From Datura wrightii (taxonomy: Eukaryota > Streptophyta > Magnoliopsida > Solanales > Solanaceae), in contig JASDFA010000016.1 in the NCBI GenBank assembly GCA_035772735.1, forward strand, positions 174,101,001 through 174,165,000: DNA of 64,000 nt, given 5' to 3'. The position numbers and the translations under genes are program-made. Of the stretch, positions 33,201 to 44,334 are shown one piece after another. Numbering within the stretch: position 1 is the first letter of the stretch; every line of letters begins with the position of its first letter. A model generated the notes under the pieces. It had not been told where the DNA came from. It saw nothing but the letters and a program-made list of their open reading frames with translations, and did no database searches.

Positions 33201-34565
33201 GTTCAATAAGGTGAATCATCAGCTTTTGAGGTAACCGGGGATGGGGTTTTGAGGTACAGAGGTCGCCTCTGTGTTCCAAATGTAGCAGGGCTCCGCCAAC
33301 AGATTATGGTAAAGGTACACTACTTTCATTACTCTCTTCATCCAGGTTCAATGAATATGAACCACGACATAAAAAAATATACTAGTGGCCTGGAATGAAG
33401 AAAGGTAGTCGAAATTGTAGCACAGTGTCCTAATTGTCAACAAGTGAAAGATGAACATCAGAAACCTGGTGGCCTAACTTAGGAGATGGCTATGCCTATG
33501 TGGAAGTGGGAGGCAGTCAATATGGATTTTGTGAAAATTCTATCCCGTACCAGACGTAAATTTGATTTATTTGGGTGATTGTCGATAAATTGACGAAATC
33601 AGCCCACTTCTTGCCGGTCCGGACTATGTTCTCAGTCGAAGATTACGCTGAGTTATATATTAAAGAGATAGTCTGATTGCACAGTGTCCCGACATCTATC
33701 ATCTCAGACATAGGGGCACAGTTTATAGCTAGATTTTGGCAATCATTTCAGAAAGGTTTAGGGACACAAGTTAATTTGAGTACATCTTTTTACCCCCCAA
33801 ATAGATGGCCAGGCAGAGTGCACCATTCAGATGCTCAAGGATATGTTACGGGCATGTGTGCTAGATTTTAGAGGAAGCTGGGATGAGCATTTACCTCTTA
33901 TAGAATTTGCATATAATAACAGTTATCATTCTGCAATTCAAATGGCACCTTATGAAGCATTATATGGGTGAAAATTCAGATCCCCCATCGGATGGTTTGA
34001 GTTAGGAGAGGTAGAGTTAGTCGGGCCTGATATGATCCACCAGTCAGAAGAGAAAGTAAAACTTATTAGAGAGCGGTTACTGGTAGCCCAGAGTCATCAA
34101 AAGTCCTACTCCGATATGCAACATAGAGACTTGGAGTTTAATGTTAGCGGTTGGGTATTCCTTAAGGTGTCGCCTATGAAGGACATGATGAGATTTGGTA
34201 AGAAAAGCAAACCTATCCCAAGGTTCATTCGGCCATATCGGATCCTTCAAATGATAGGCCAAGTGATATACAAGTTAGAGTTGCCTCCAGAGTTAGAATC
34301 TGTTCACCCAGTCTTTCATGTGCCCATGTTGAAAAAATGTATAGGGGACCCGTCTCGGGTTGTGCCAGTTGAGGATATCCAAGTTACTGAAGAGTTAGCT
34401 TACGAAGAGGTACCAGTTGCAATATTATATAGGAAAATTTGTAGACTAAGAACTAACGATATAGCCTCCGTTAAAGTGTTGTATAGGAACAAAAATAAAG
34501 AAGAGATGATCTAGGAAGCTGAGGACGACATGAGATCTAGATACCCTCACTTATTCCGGGATTGA
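33201..34565 (+). pseudogene. D1 integrase with chromodomain-like tail
   Basis: The HHCC finger near 33350-33450 ends C-P-N-C-Q-Q-V-K. The core has all three catalytic residues in different frames: D near 33583 (V-D-K-L-T-K), D near 33708 (I-S-D-I-G-A) and E near 33816 (Q-A-E-C-T-I-Q). 34032-34514 is an open 160-codon C-terminus with the H-P-V-F-H-V-P-M-L-K-K-C block and I-L-Y-R-K-I-C-R-L-R. It ends in a YPHLF-type tail near 34550. Broken by at least four shifts or stops. Confidence 0.83.
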
Positions 34566-34843
34566 CTCAGAATATGTAGTTGAGGTGAGATTGTTGTTCA
34601 GATGTTACTTTATTACTTATGTTGCTAGTACTATTTAGTTATCTACTTTTATATTGTGGAACAGTTGGTTGTAGCATCCTGTGAGAAGATACCTAGGTTG
34701 GACTTTTCTGCGTTTCAAGTTTTTAGATAGTCCATATTACAGAGGAGACTCTGCCAAAATTTCCTTAAGTACTAGTTATAAGGGTTAACTTCTTTAAGCC
34801 TAGAGTTGGCATTCAAGGACGAATGTTCCTAAGGAGGGGATGA
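34566..34843 (+). other. D1 3' untranslated region and polypurine tract
   Basis: Non-coding sequence ends in CATTCAAGGACGAATGTTCC and AAGGAGGGGATGA (34831-34843) directly before the LTR. This is the conserved pre-LTR signature of the lineage. Confidence 0.8.
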
Positions 34844-35108
34844 TGTTACACCCCATAAGCTCCTACTGGTTAATCAGTTCATTTGTACGTAAGTCGAGAG
34901 TTTTATAGTATGACGCATATAAAAAAGGGCTTCGAGAAGGAACTCATGAGCACGGTAACGAGTTAGAAAATGGGAGAGAGCCAGAGGCAGGTCGCAACCG
35001 ACGCCGTGTCACGGACCCCTCCTCCATGATGGGCGGCGTGGCATGCCCGTAATTGGGCACGACGGGGGCTGTACCACGGGCCCCCCTGGTGACCGCCCAT
35101 ATTTTGTA

Positions 35109-35161
35109 TACACACACACACACACACACTCATATATATATATATATATATAGAGAGAGAG
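35109..35161 (+). repeat. Compound (CA)n(TA)n(GA)n microsatellite in D1 3' LTR
   Basis: About ten CA, ten TA and five GA units in a row replace the short AT run found at the same place in the 5' LTR. It expanded at the TATA position after insertion, or before it in the 3' copy only. Confidence 0.9.
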
Positions 35162-35929
35162 TATCCCTTGTTTAAATAATAAGGCATTACAATGAGACCT
35201 CAGCTACAGAAATGAGGGAACGCAATTTTCAATCAACTTTCATCTGATTACGCTACCAAACGCTGTCCAAATGTAAATTCACTTCAGGTAATAAGTATTA
35301 AGCCTATGGGAAGCATTTCTATGGAGTTATTTTCGAAAATTCGCTCGGCAAATCGAAACCCCGCCAGGTAAAAGTTGTCAGCATTGTTCCAAATTGATTC
35401 CTAAATAGTCACAGGCCTTAGGTGAGTATTTCTCCCTTCTGAACTCTTGAGAAATTGTAGGTTTTTTCCGAATTATTCAAAGTTGAATTGTAGTTACTAT
35501 TATTATTAAAAATTACCATTTATGCCGAGTTTAGTATTTAAGTTAGCCCTATTTTCACAGTATAAGGGCTGTAGTTGGACAGAACCACCAGTTACAAGTT
35601 GAAACTCGCTAGTTAAATGGAAGTAGGCACTCGAGGTATGTAAGACTATCCCTTTCGGCAAGTTACATTCGCCGTAAAGATAATACGACTTGTGTATCTA
35701 TAGTACTTCATAGTAAACCTATCATGGTCAGCTGTTATGAATTGAATTGAGATGATAGCGATGATATAGTAACCCTCGTCAGAATTAACCCTAGCCAGCT
35801 TGATTGTTGTATGCGATATTCAGGGTTTGGATGTTGTTGCATATAGGGTTATGCTCGCAAGAGAAATAGGATTTCCAGAGGGACCAGAGTGAGGGCATGA
35901 GGGCTATATCCAGTTTCAGAGCTTTCATT

Positions 35930-36226
35930 ATGGCCCATAGTCGAGCTTAGGCTCAAGGCCCAGTCACAACAGCCATAGCATGACCTATAGTCGAGCCAAG
36001 GCTCGGGGTCCAGCTACAGCAGTTAGTTATGGCCCATAGTTGAGCCAAAGCTCGAGGCCCAGTTACAATAGCTACAATATGATCCATAGTCAAGCCAAGG
36101 ATCGGGATCCAGTAAAAACAGTCGTATTATGACCTATAGTCGGGCTGAGGGTCGGGGTCCGGCTGTCAAAGATTACATTATGACCTACAGTCGAACCAAG
36201 GCTCGGGGTCCAGTTACACAGCCCAG
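35930..36226 (+). repeat. Six 50-bp tandem repeats in D1 3' LTR
   Basis: Counterpart of the array in the 5' LTR: unit starts near 35936, 35986, 36035, 36085, 36134 and 36185. The GAGCC-AA-GGCTC core is variably decayed between units. Confidence 0.85.
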
Positions 36227-37163
36227 GCAGCTCAAACACAGGCACAGCTACAGGAGCCATCAGGCTCGCATAAGACTTTAGAGATTAAGCATTCTTGAGT
36301 TACAGTATGTTTACGAACCTTCAGTAGCTAGATAGCAGAATTGTACATTATTTGTACTTGTTGGGGCTTATGGGGACCTAGGTAGGTTATTTTGTGTTGT
36401 TTGTACCTTCTAGGCTTATGGGGGGCCGGCTAGGTTCTTGTTTTTACTTTATATGGTTGTTAGTTAGATATATCAGACGGTGATTCTTCTCAGGTTAACC
36501 TCTTACCCGCCCTTCTGTTTACTTCAGCTATCCAGTTTCATGTTGTTATTACTTTATTGCCTCACCCTTGTGGTGTTGTATTTGCTTACAGGTGCGGATA
36601 GACGTGGTTCAGGGCATTCTTAGTTATCAGCTGGATTAGCAATTCTTTCAGCTCCATTCCTCCAGAGTTGATAGATAGAAGAGGTTTGTTCTTTTTTTGT
36701 ATGGTTTATACGTAGGTCGAGGCCCTGTCTCGACCATTATTCAACTCTTAGAGGCTTGCATGCTACAGATTTCCAATAGTTAGCTTTTGTTGTTGGACGT
36801 GTAGGGCCTATGTATGTTTTATTTCATGTGATGGCCATGTAGGGCCTTGTTTAGCTGTCAGTTAGTAGCCTTGTCAGCCATAACATAGTTTAATTGCTTG
36901 ATTTCATTTTAGTTATAAGTAGACAGCATGGTGGTCTTGTCAGCCCGCGTAGGATCCTTGTTATTGTGTTGTTTGTTGGTTAGATGTCTTCCTTTATAGG
37001 TGGCATTTTCGGCCAGATGCTGTATTTATAACCGAGATATAGCTCTTCGATTTCTTGAATTAAGTTATAAGCATGCACTAGAAGTGCACCAGGCCAGTTA
37101 GGTTAGTCTAGATCCCAGTATAGCACTAGGTGCTAGTCATGCCTCCTAAGGTGGGGTATGACA

Positions 37164-37480
37164 CAAATCTATGCCTGGTACAGGGTAATCCTATCACAAA
37201 TTCCATGTTGATTACTTCACATTTCCACATAGGCACCGATATCTCCTACGTTAATCCGTCGGGTTTTTGATGTTCAGCCTTTACCTGCTGGCAGTTAGGA
37301 CACTGTGTTAAAAATTAGCTACACCCTTTTTCATTCCAGGACACCACTATATCTCTTTTATGTCATGGTATATCTTCATCGAACCTAGATGAAGTGAGTA
37401 ACGAGAATATTGTACCTCTGCCATGATTTGCTGGCGGAGTCCTGTTATACCTAGAACATAGAGGTGGCCTCTAAATCTCA
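37164..37480 (-). pseudogene. E integrase N-terminal part
   Basis: The minus strand shows the linker, then C-P-N-C-Q-Q-V-K near 37280-37310 (the second half of the HHCC finger) and the start of the core. It is cut at 37164 by the D1 3' LTR. The rest of this integrase should lie left of D1 but is not found; the INT tail at 12985-13017 belongs to B1 by its direct link to B1 protease. Confidence 0.75.
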
Positions 37481-38290
37481 AGACCCCATCTTCTGTCAAT
37501 TCGAACGGTGTTAATTCACCTTACTGAACCCTACTTCTAAGTTATGCTAGGTTGGAATTCTCATACTACCGCTCTTTTACCTCCACAACCAAGGATGATA
37601 CTGCGGTATTCTGAATCACAGCCCCTTTATCCTCTGAGTCTACTATCCGGACGGCTAAGCTGGTTAACCAGTGCAGTTCCCGAGCAATTTCCTACTATTC
37701 TGGCCTTAGGTGTGCCAAGCTTCCCATAGATCTACGGCTAAGTGCATCTGTTACAATGTTAGTTTTCCTCGAGTGATAAAAAATGTTTACATCATAGTTT
37801 TTCAGCAATTCTAACCAACGACGCTGCTGCAAATTTAATTCCTACTGCGTGAAGAAGTACTGGAGGTTCTTATGATCAGTAAAAATATCCACATGCACCC
37901 CATACAAGTAATTCTCCATATTTTCAAGGCATGAATCACCGCAGCTAACTCCAGATCATGGGTGGGATAGTTCTTTTCATGCTTTCTGAGTTGCCTCGAA
38001 GCATAAGCAATTCCGTTGTCGTGCTACATCAGGACGCACCCTAACCCAACGTCTGATGTGTTACAGTATACAGAATAACCCTTTAAACCTTCCGGCAATG
38101 CTAGCATTGGTGCTGATGTCAATCTATGTTTCAATTCCTGGAAACTCAGCTCACAAGCCTCGGTCCAATAAAATTTGGCTACTTTCTGAGTCAATTTAGT
38201 CAAGGGTGCTGACAGGGTAGAAAATCCTTCCACAAACCTTCTGTAATACTCGATTAATCCCAGGAAACTGCGAACTTCCATTGGAGTTGT
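37481..38290 (-). pseudogene. E RNase H and linker
   Basis: The connection and RNase H N-terminus lie in an open frame at 38024-38449. The catalytic site reads V-Y-C-N-T-S, so Asp is replaced by Asn, as in D1. The remainder down to 37481 is in broken frames, with recognisable HEKNYPTHDLELAAV-like and tether segments. Confidence 0.75.
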
Positions 38291-38935
38291 AGGTCTAGGC
38301 CATGTCTTTACTACCTTGATTTTTTGTGAATCAACCTGTATACCAGCTTTTGATAAAATATGGCCTAGGAAAGCCACAGAATTTTGCCAGAACTCACATT
38401 TAGAAAATTTTGCATATAACTGGCAATCTCTAAGAATTTGGAGTACCATTCACAAATTATTTCTATGTTCTGCTTCTGAATGGGAATACACTAGGATGTC
38501 ATCGATGAATACTATCACAAACAGATCTAAATATGGCCTGAAGATGTTGTTCATCAGATGCATGAACACTGTTGGGGCATTCATCAAATTGAAGGACATA
38601 ACTAGAAATTCGAAAATGACCATATCTGGCCCTGAAGGCTATTTTCGAAATATCTCTCTCCCGAACCCCCACCTGGTGATATCCTGACCTTAAGTCGATC
38701 TTGGAAAATATTTTTCCCCTTGCAATTGATCAAACAAGTCATCTATCCTGGGGAGAGGGTATTTATTCTTGATAGTAACCTTTTTCAATTGTCAGTAATC
38801 TATGCACATGCAGAGGGAGCCATCCTTCTCTCATAAACAAAACGGGCGCACCCCATGGTGACGTACTTGGCCTGATGAAGCCCTTATCTAACAGATCTTT
38901 CAACTATTCCTTCAATTCTCTCGATTCAGCAGGAT
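38291..38935 (-). pseudogene. E reverse transcriptase
   Basis: Motif C near 38480-38510 reads VFIDDILVYS with both Asp intact. Motif B near 38560-38590 keeps N-A-P-T-V-F-M. The fingers region near 38790-38900 is frameshifted around the MRGKDGS-like loop. The N-terminal helix joins the protease frame at 38904-38935. Confidence 0.78.
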
Positions 38936-39590
38936 CCATTCGGTATGAAGGGATGCACATAGGCTGAGTACCTGGTAGAAAGTCGATAGAGAAATCGATT
39001 TCCCATTCTGGGGGAACACCAGGAAGTTCGTGTGGAAACACATCTGAAAACACATCAACCACTAGAATGGAATGAAGATTCGGGGATCCTGCTTGCACAT
39101 CCTGAACCCTGACAATATGATAAATACAGCCCTTTGCTATCAATTTTTTTCCCCGAAGATAGGATATGAACCTACCTTTTGGCGTAGCTGCACTACCGTT
39201 CCACTCTCGCACTACCTCCCCTGGAAAGTGGAATCGGACAGTCTTGGTCCAACACTCTACATTGGCATAACATGGAACTAGCCAATCCATATCCATAATT
39301 GCATCAAAATCAATCATTTCTAGCTCCACTAAATTTTCTAAACTCTGGCGGCCAACGACCTCTACTGTGCTACCCTGGTAGATCCTCTTAGCTATAATAG
39401 AATCACCGATGGGCATGGACACCGAAAATGGTCGCAGAAGCAATTCTGGCATTATACCAAAATTCCAAGCCACTAATGGACTATCATAGGACAAAGTGGA
39501 ACCCGGGCCTATCAAAATGTAAATTGAGTGAGATCAAATGTCCAGCATACCTTTCACGACATTCGGCGAAGACTCTGACTCCTGTAGCCC
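38936..39590 (-). pseudogene. E protease, 203-codon open frame region
   Basis: Open from 39515 down to 38904. It starts at the active-site loop, which reads I-G-P-G-S-T-L-S-Y; the catalytic Asp of D-P-G-S is replaced by Gly, so protease activity is lost. The rest is well kept: VELEMIDFDAIMDMDWL, then YHIVRVQD and the link to RT. The open frame shows limited decay despite the dead active site. Confidence 0.83.
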
Positions 39591-40653
39591 CGGTAAGGCA
39601 TAAGTGTGATCCGCTGCCTAAGCTAGATGCCCCTGAACTGCCTCTGCCTCTGCCGACTGAAGCTGAGGGCCTACTCCCTATTGAAGGTGATGGATCATGT
39701 GACCCTACTGAAGATCTGTCTTGTCATTCCCGATCACCATGACCTCTAGCTGGACAATCCTTCATTATGTGACCCTCTTTTCCACAGGTGCAACAAGTGG
39801 TAGAACCATATCTGCACACCCCAAAATGACGCCGACTGCAAATAACACAACATGACACAGTGGACTTGCTCTAATCTGACCCCCTATACTACTGAGAGCT
39901 TGATGCCCATGAGCTCTCACCGGGTCCTGACTGCCCCTGACGGTCTGATCTACCACCCTGCTGCTGCTGAGGAGGTGGGGATCTGGATGGCCTACCTGGT
40001 ATTCATGGCCTAGGTCTAGCCTGCAATTCTTCCTGCATGTCACTAGGTCTGGCCCTATGGCGCTACTCTTGATTTGTTCTTTCTATTTCCCGTTGTCGCT
40101 GCCTGATCCCCTAAATATTTTGAGTGAAATCCTGAATGCGAGTGATGTCCATATCCTCCCATAAAGAAGTTGTAACACAAGTTTCCACGTACTCTGGAAG
40201 TAGCCCTATAATAAACTAGTGTACTTTGGCTGGCATGGTATCTACAAAAGCTGGCACATATCTATCCAAGGAATCAAATCTTATAGCATATTCTCGGACA
40301 CTCATCGAACCTTGTTCCAGGGGTAAAAACTAATCCACCCAGGCCTATTGGATTTCCAGCGGAAAGTAGTGATCCAGAAAGGCCTCTAAGAAGCTGGAAC
40401 AAGTCAGAGGGGGAGCGTCTCTACCTCAGGACCTCTCCCAGCTCTCGTACCATAACACTACTATGTCCCGTAATCGAAATACCTCTAACTCAACCGACTC
40501 CGCAGGCATAACATGCATCACCCTAAAAATCCTTTGTATGGGTCCTCTTCCCAGTCCATCCCAGTAAACTTGGGGGACTCAGGGCAAGAAACTCTCGGAC
40601 CCTCAAACTCCTAGGTCCTCCAGAATATTCAGCAACCACTAATAGGGTCTAGC
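39591..40653 (-). pseudogene. E gag with zinc knuckle
   Basis: The CCHC knuckle near 39750-39800 reads C-C-T-C-G-K-E-G-H-I-M-K-D-C-P and is intact. It is preceded by a second Cys/His array near 39830. Capsid segments follow up to 40460, closely similar to B1 gag, with an SWERSRG-like block near 40440, and N-terminal Gag to 40650. Stops are scattered. At about 40653 it joins LTR sequence directly: the rest of the 5' LTR, the primer site and leader are deleted. Confidence 0.78.
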
Positions 40654-40761
40654 CTCGCCCGAACCTGCTTCTGAGGCCCTTTCCACACGTGTCAAGCTCT
40701 CTTTACTCATCATAACCCATGCATACGCCTACTAACCATTAACATGTTATGGGGTGTAACA
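40654..40761 (-). repeat. E 5' LTR remnant (first 108 bases)
   Basis: The minus strand begins TGTTACACCCC at 40761 and matches the first 108 bases of the B1 LTR (12535-12642) with few differences. It is followed by the CCTTA target duplication at 40762-40766. Confidence 0.88.
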
Positions 40762-40875
40762 CCTTATGCTAAATTGTAGCCATTCTATAGGGAGGAATAG
40801 AGATAGGTTGTGTATCTGGAAGAAGGTCTATGCCAAAGTCTATTTCCCGTACGGGAGGGACTCCGCGAAGATCTT
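40762..40875 (-). pseudogene. Element A: RT N-terminal codons and TSDs
   Basis: The minus strand encodes EIDFGIDLLPDTQPISIPPYRM, the lead-in to gypsy RT. It ends in the CCTTA duplication (40762-40766) whose partner is at 10506-10510. At the other edge, ATCTT (40871-40875) is the target duplication of the solo-LTR-like element that follows. One in-frame TAG lies near 40776. Confidence 0.85.
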
Positions 40876-42384
40876 TGATGTCGCCTAAGTGCACATGGTC
40901 GTCAAGTGATATAGGATTTTGAAGTCTAGATATCATACCCAAGAGACTTGTCAATTTAATCATTATAAGGTTGTCACTTTAATTTCACTAATCTACCAAA
41001 CAGTTAAAATGAAGATTGGTTTTGGGAAAATTAAACTACAAAAACTTCAAATATAAAATTAACTAAAACAATTGTAAGCTTGATTGTATTTCGATGATGG
41101 TGAAAGGCTAGGGAAATGGCACTTAGTTGGTTTCAAATTGAGTTTTCAAGACGTAATTAAACTGGAATGATTTTTCCTATGGTTGATAGTTGCAAGTTAC
41201 TATCCCATTTCTTACCACTATCCCTAGGATCCAAGAACTATTTCATGAACCCTAATGCCTATATCCCAATGGTCGCAGGAGGACAATGAAATGATGATTA
41301 TGCCTACTTATAATTCAACTAAACAGGGTTGAAGGATATATTCTTATCCTCAATAACAACTTCTATCCTATTACCAATGGGTTCAAGGGTTTTGAATTCT
41401 CGTTTTGTATTTATTTTTAACCTTTTTGATTCCCTTTCTCAAGTTAAATCGAAAGTCAACAGATTACTTACAAAGTGATCAATCTTATAAATGATAAATT
41501 AACACAAATAAATACAAAAAACCATAATTGAAGAATCAAAACCAAATTTAATTAGTCTATCAAACAATCAACCATTCACCATGGCCAAAACCATATAATA
41601 TATGTTTTTCCACTCATAGACAAGCGAAAAAATGAATGTTTAATCATCATCTTATGAAAATATGGAGTAAATAAGAGATAACCTAGTTTTAGAAGTCTGT
41701 CTTCCTTCCAAACGGTTTACAAGCTTTCATAAATGAACTACGGAATGTAAAAAATGATTAAATACTGCTCCAAGATGTCAAAAGCTACTTAACAAATGAC
41801 CTAAGGCCTCTATTTATAGATGAGCCTTCAAATGATGCTCCTGCCCTTCAAAACTTGACTTTAAAAAATCAGCATTTTCTTCCCCCGAATGACCCTGGTG
41901 CGCCGCTTCATATATCTCTCCACAAACTTAGTTAAATTTCCAACAATTTTAGCTCCAGACAAGGTCTGGTGCTTCACCCCCTCTATCTCACCAAGGTGTT
42001 CATCAAATTTCTCTAAGTCTGGACGCCTCTGGCGTGGGGCGCCACTCATCCTGCCAAGATTTGTGAAGTGCAATTCCTTGAAGTTCAAGGGTTGGTGCAG
42101 CGCACCAACCATAGCCCCAACCTGAAGTTTTATTCTCTAGAGTTCGGAACTTGGTGCGGGGTACCAGCCGTAGTACCAGGCCCTTCAGTTCCTCAAATCT
42201 TCACTCCTTGCACATTTCGAGCCCATTATTCTTAGTTTCATCCTCAAATCAACTCAAATCATTTGTTAGAGCATAAAACACATGCATACATGAATCTAAG
42301 CATAAATTAAGGACTATGAACTCAAAACATGATAAAAAATGGGTAAAAATATGGCAAATGGGCATAGAAATATGCCCAATATCA
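40876..42384 (-). mobile_element. Solo-LTR-like element S (1.51 kb), Athila type
   Basis: Bounded by TGATGTCGCC at 40876 and ATATCA at 42384, with flanking ATCTT (40871-40875) and ATTTT (42385-42389), a 5-bp duplication with one change. It cleanly interrupts the A polyprotein between protease and RT. The plus-strand left end resembles the reverse complement of Athila LTR ends (TGATGTC start). I see no primer site, polypurine tract or coding region, so a solo LTR or a small non-autonomous element is likely. On the minus strand it starts TGATATTGGGCATA. Confidence 0.72.
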
Positions 42385-42960
42385 ATTTTTGAGAAACACA
42401 TCAGGAAACTCATTCACAACTGGAACTAGCTGAAGTATCGGGGTCTCGAAACTAGAATCTTTGACTCTAACCAGGTGGTAGATATACCCCTTATCGATCA
42501 TCTTCTTAGCTTTAAGGTATGAAATTAAATGACCCTTAGGTGTTGAAGTACTACCCTTCCACTCTAGGACTGGTTCATTATGAAATTGAAACCTGAAGAC
42601 CTTGGTTCTATAGTCAACTGAAGCATAACAAGAATGTATCCAGTCCATGCCCAGAATAAGGTCGAAGTCGACCATGGCTATCTCTACTAGATCAACTGAG
42701 GTGACTTTATGCAACACGGTGACCGAACATTCCCTATATACCCGGTTAGCTCTAACTGATTCACCAACCAAAATAGAGACTGAAAATGGCTTTGAGAAGA
42801 TTTCTGGACTTATATCAAACTAAATAGCAATGTAAGGATTTATAAAGGAAAGTGTGGCTCCTAGATCTAGTAAATCATACATATCTATCTAAAAGAGACG
42901 TATCATACCAGTCACTATGTTAGGTGAGTGCTCCTGGTCCTGACGAGAGGATAAAACATA
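42385..42960 (-). pseudogene. Element A protease
   Basis: Open stretch 42382-42771 with HKVTSVDLVEIAMVDFD, then LILGMDW, ISYLKAKKM and YHLVRVKD. The active-site loop near 42850-42875 is degenerate: the expected D-x-G-S-T-F-S reads close to L-D-L-G-A-T-L-S. Frames are broken upstream towards the knuckle. It continues across element S into the RT lead-in. Confidence 0.8.
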
Positions 42961-44310
42961 GAAGCGGTTTTGGCACTGACCGCCACCTATAACTGAGGTA
43001 GTACCCTGCTAAGCTGGATGACCTAGTGGAGCTATTGAAGTGGTGCACTTGGCCTTCCTCCCTCCTGCTGACAGGTAATCTCTCAATTTGTGACCCAGTT
43101 GGCCACACCCAAAACAATTGTCCTTACCCATATGGCACTCTCCTCGATGGTTCTTGCCACACCTAAGACATGCTGGAAAAGTGTTGTTGTTGGAGACATG
43201 GCTCTGGGACCAGCAGCCTAATGTCCCACCCCTCTTATCCTTACGGGGCCTAAAAGATAGAGCACTAGCTGAAGAAGGTGCTGGAGGCCTCTGTTGCTGC
43301 AACTAGGGGTGATTACCACCACCTGACCTCTACTGGGAATACTCAAACTGACCTATTTTGGCCCATTTACTTTCCCTCTCTATCTCCTTCAACATCTCTA
43401 CCTCTATCTACTATGCATGAATGATGAGACTGGAGAGGTCTGTCTTTGATGAGCATGGTGGTCCTGCATTCCTTGACCACCAGGTCTGAGACTCCATTGA
43501 CGAACTTAAGCATGCAATCCCTAGGCTCGCCAACCATTTCTGGAGCATATCTCGATAGTTGAGTGGAATTCAGTGCGTACTCCTATAATTTCATATTGTT
43601 CTGCCTCAAGTTCATAAATTCAGCAGCCTTAGCTTCCTTTAACTCTCGCGGAAACAACCTATCCAGGAATGTCGTAGCGAACTCATCCCATTCCATCGAA
43701 CCTGCACCATTCTGCTTTCCCTCCTTCCATTGCTTGTACCAAATTTGAGCTACCCTTTTCAAATGATAGGTAGCCAGATCAGCACTTTCTGTAGAGGTAA
43801 CACCCATGATTTGAGTGATCTTCTGAATTTCATCAATGAATTCTTGCAGGTCCTCGTCTGCTTTAGACCCGTGAAAAGCTGGGGGATTCATCCGAGGGAA
43901 ATCCCAAACACTGACAGTAGCTGCAGACCCATTTGTATTAACTGGTACAACGACCTGCTGATTAACCTAGTTGGTCATTGTCTGGGCCAACATCTAAATA
44001 GAAGCCTAGAATTTTTCATAGGACACCTGGTTGTCCTGAGGAGCTGCGGGAGCTGGTGGGGCTAGTCGGCTAGTATTCCGATCCTCCTTTTGTTTCCCTT
44101 TTTTGGAGGAATTATTAACTAAAAAGGGTAAAGGACGAGTTAGGATGATAATTTTAGATATCAAACTCTACGCAAGTTAAGAATGAGGAAAAAAGGGAAT
44201 TTTCCTAAAAATGCCTCATAGCCTCCCCCTCATAAGTGTGGCACGCTTCACACCCATGAAAAGAACTCTACTTGACACAGCTTTCTGACATCCTAGGATA
44301 CTCTAAACCT
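42961..44310 (-). pseudogene. Element A gag with zinc knuckle
   Basis: Knuckle region 43009-43302: C-L-R-C-G-K-N-H-R-G-E-C followed by C-F-G-C-G-Q-L-G-H-K-L-R-D-Y, where the last knuckle Cys is Tyr. The capsid-like segment at 43583-43891 starts MNPPAFHGSKADEDLQEFIDEI and is a clear retrotransposon Gag core of about 100 codons. 43303-43582 is frameshifted. The N-terminal Gag, with a Pro/Ala-rich stretch, reaches about 44100, and the leader runs from there to the primer site. Confidence 0.83.
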
Positions 44311-44313
44311 GAT

Positions 44314-44330
44314 GCTCAGATACCAAGTTT
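44314..44330 (-). promoter_or_regulatory. Element A primer-binding site
   Basis: The minus strand reads AACTTGGTATCTGAGC next to the LTR end. It matches the tRNA-iMet complement TGGTATCAGAGC with one change. Confidence 0.85.
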
Positions 44331-44334
44331 TTCA

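Larger units (their letters stand above)
27471..37163 (+). mobile_element. Element D1: near-complete Tekay-like element
   Basis: Plus strand: 5' LTR 27471-29584 (its first 170 bases lost to the Athila insertion), primer site, gag, protease, RT, RNase H, INT, polypurine tract, 3' LTR 34844-37163. The internal region is 5.26 kb. All domains are present in order but broken by several stops and frameshifts. It is inserted in the integrase of element E (minus strand); CAAAT at 37164-37168 would be the target duplication. The two LTRs differ by many substitutions and small indels, so it is not recent. Confidence 0.88.
34844..37163 (+). repeat. D1 3' LTR (2.32 kb)
   Basis: Starts TGTTACACCCC, ends GGGGTATGACA. 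It aligns with the 5' LTR throughout, with scattered substitutions and indels; around 36555 about 70 bases present near 28940-29010 of the 5' LTR are missing. It includes the compound microsatellite (35109-35161), the 50-bp array (35930-36226) and a GC-rich promoter block (34995-35100) with GTGTCACGGA. Confidence 0.88.
10511..40761 (-). mobile_element. Composite B1/E insertion in element A
   Basis: Both ends are LTR termini of the same Tekay-like subfamily on the minus strand: a 3' LTR at 10511-12642 and the first 108 bases of a 5' LTR at 40654-40761. CCTTA flanks them on both sides. Yet the interior holds two different gag regions (13540-14010 and 39590-40650), so it is not one simple element. 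A tandem LTR-internal-LTR-internal-LTR recombinant, later hit by C1, D1 and Athila insertions and a deletion near 19850, fits best. That history is inference; the ends and duplications are read directly. Confidence 0.7.

Noticed and set aside
28321..36226. Regularly spaced 50-bp repeats resembling a CRISPR array
   Set aside because: Repeats are contiguous tandem units without unique spacers, inside plant LTRs.
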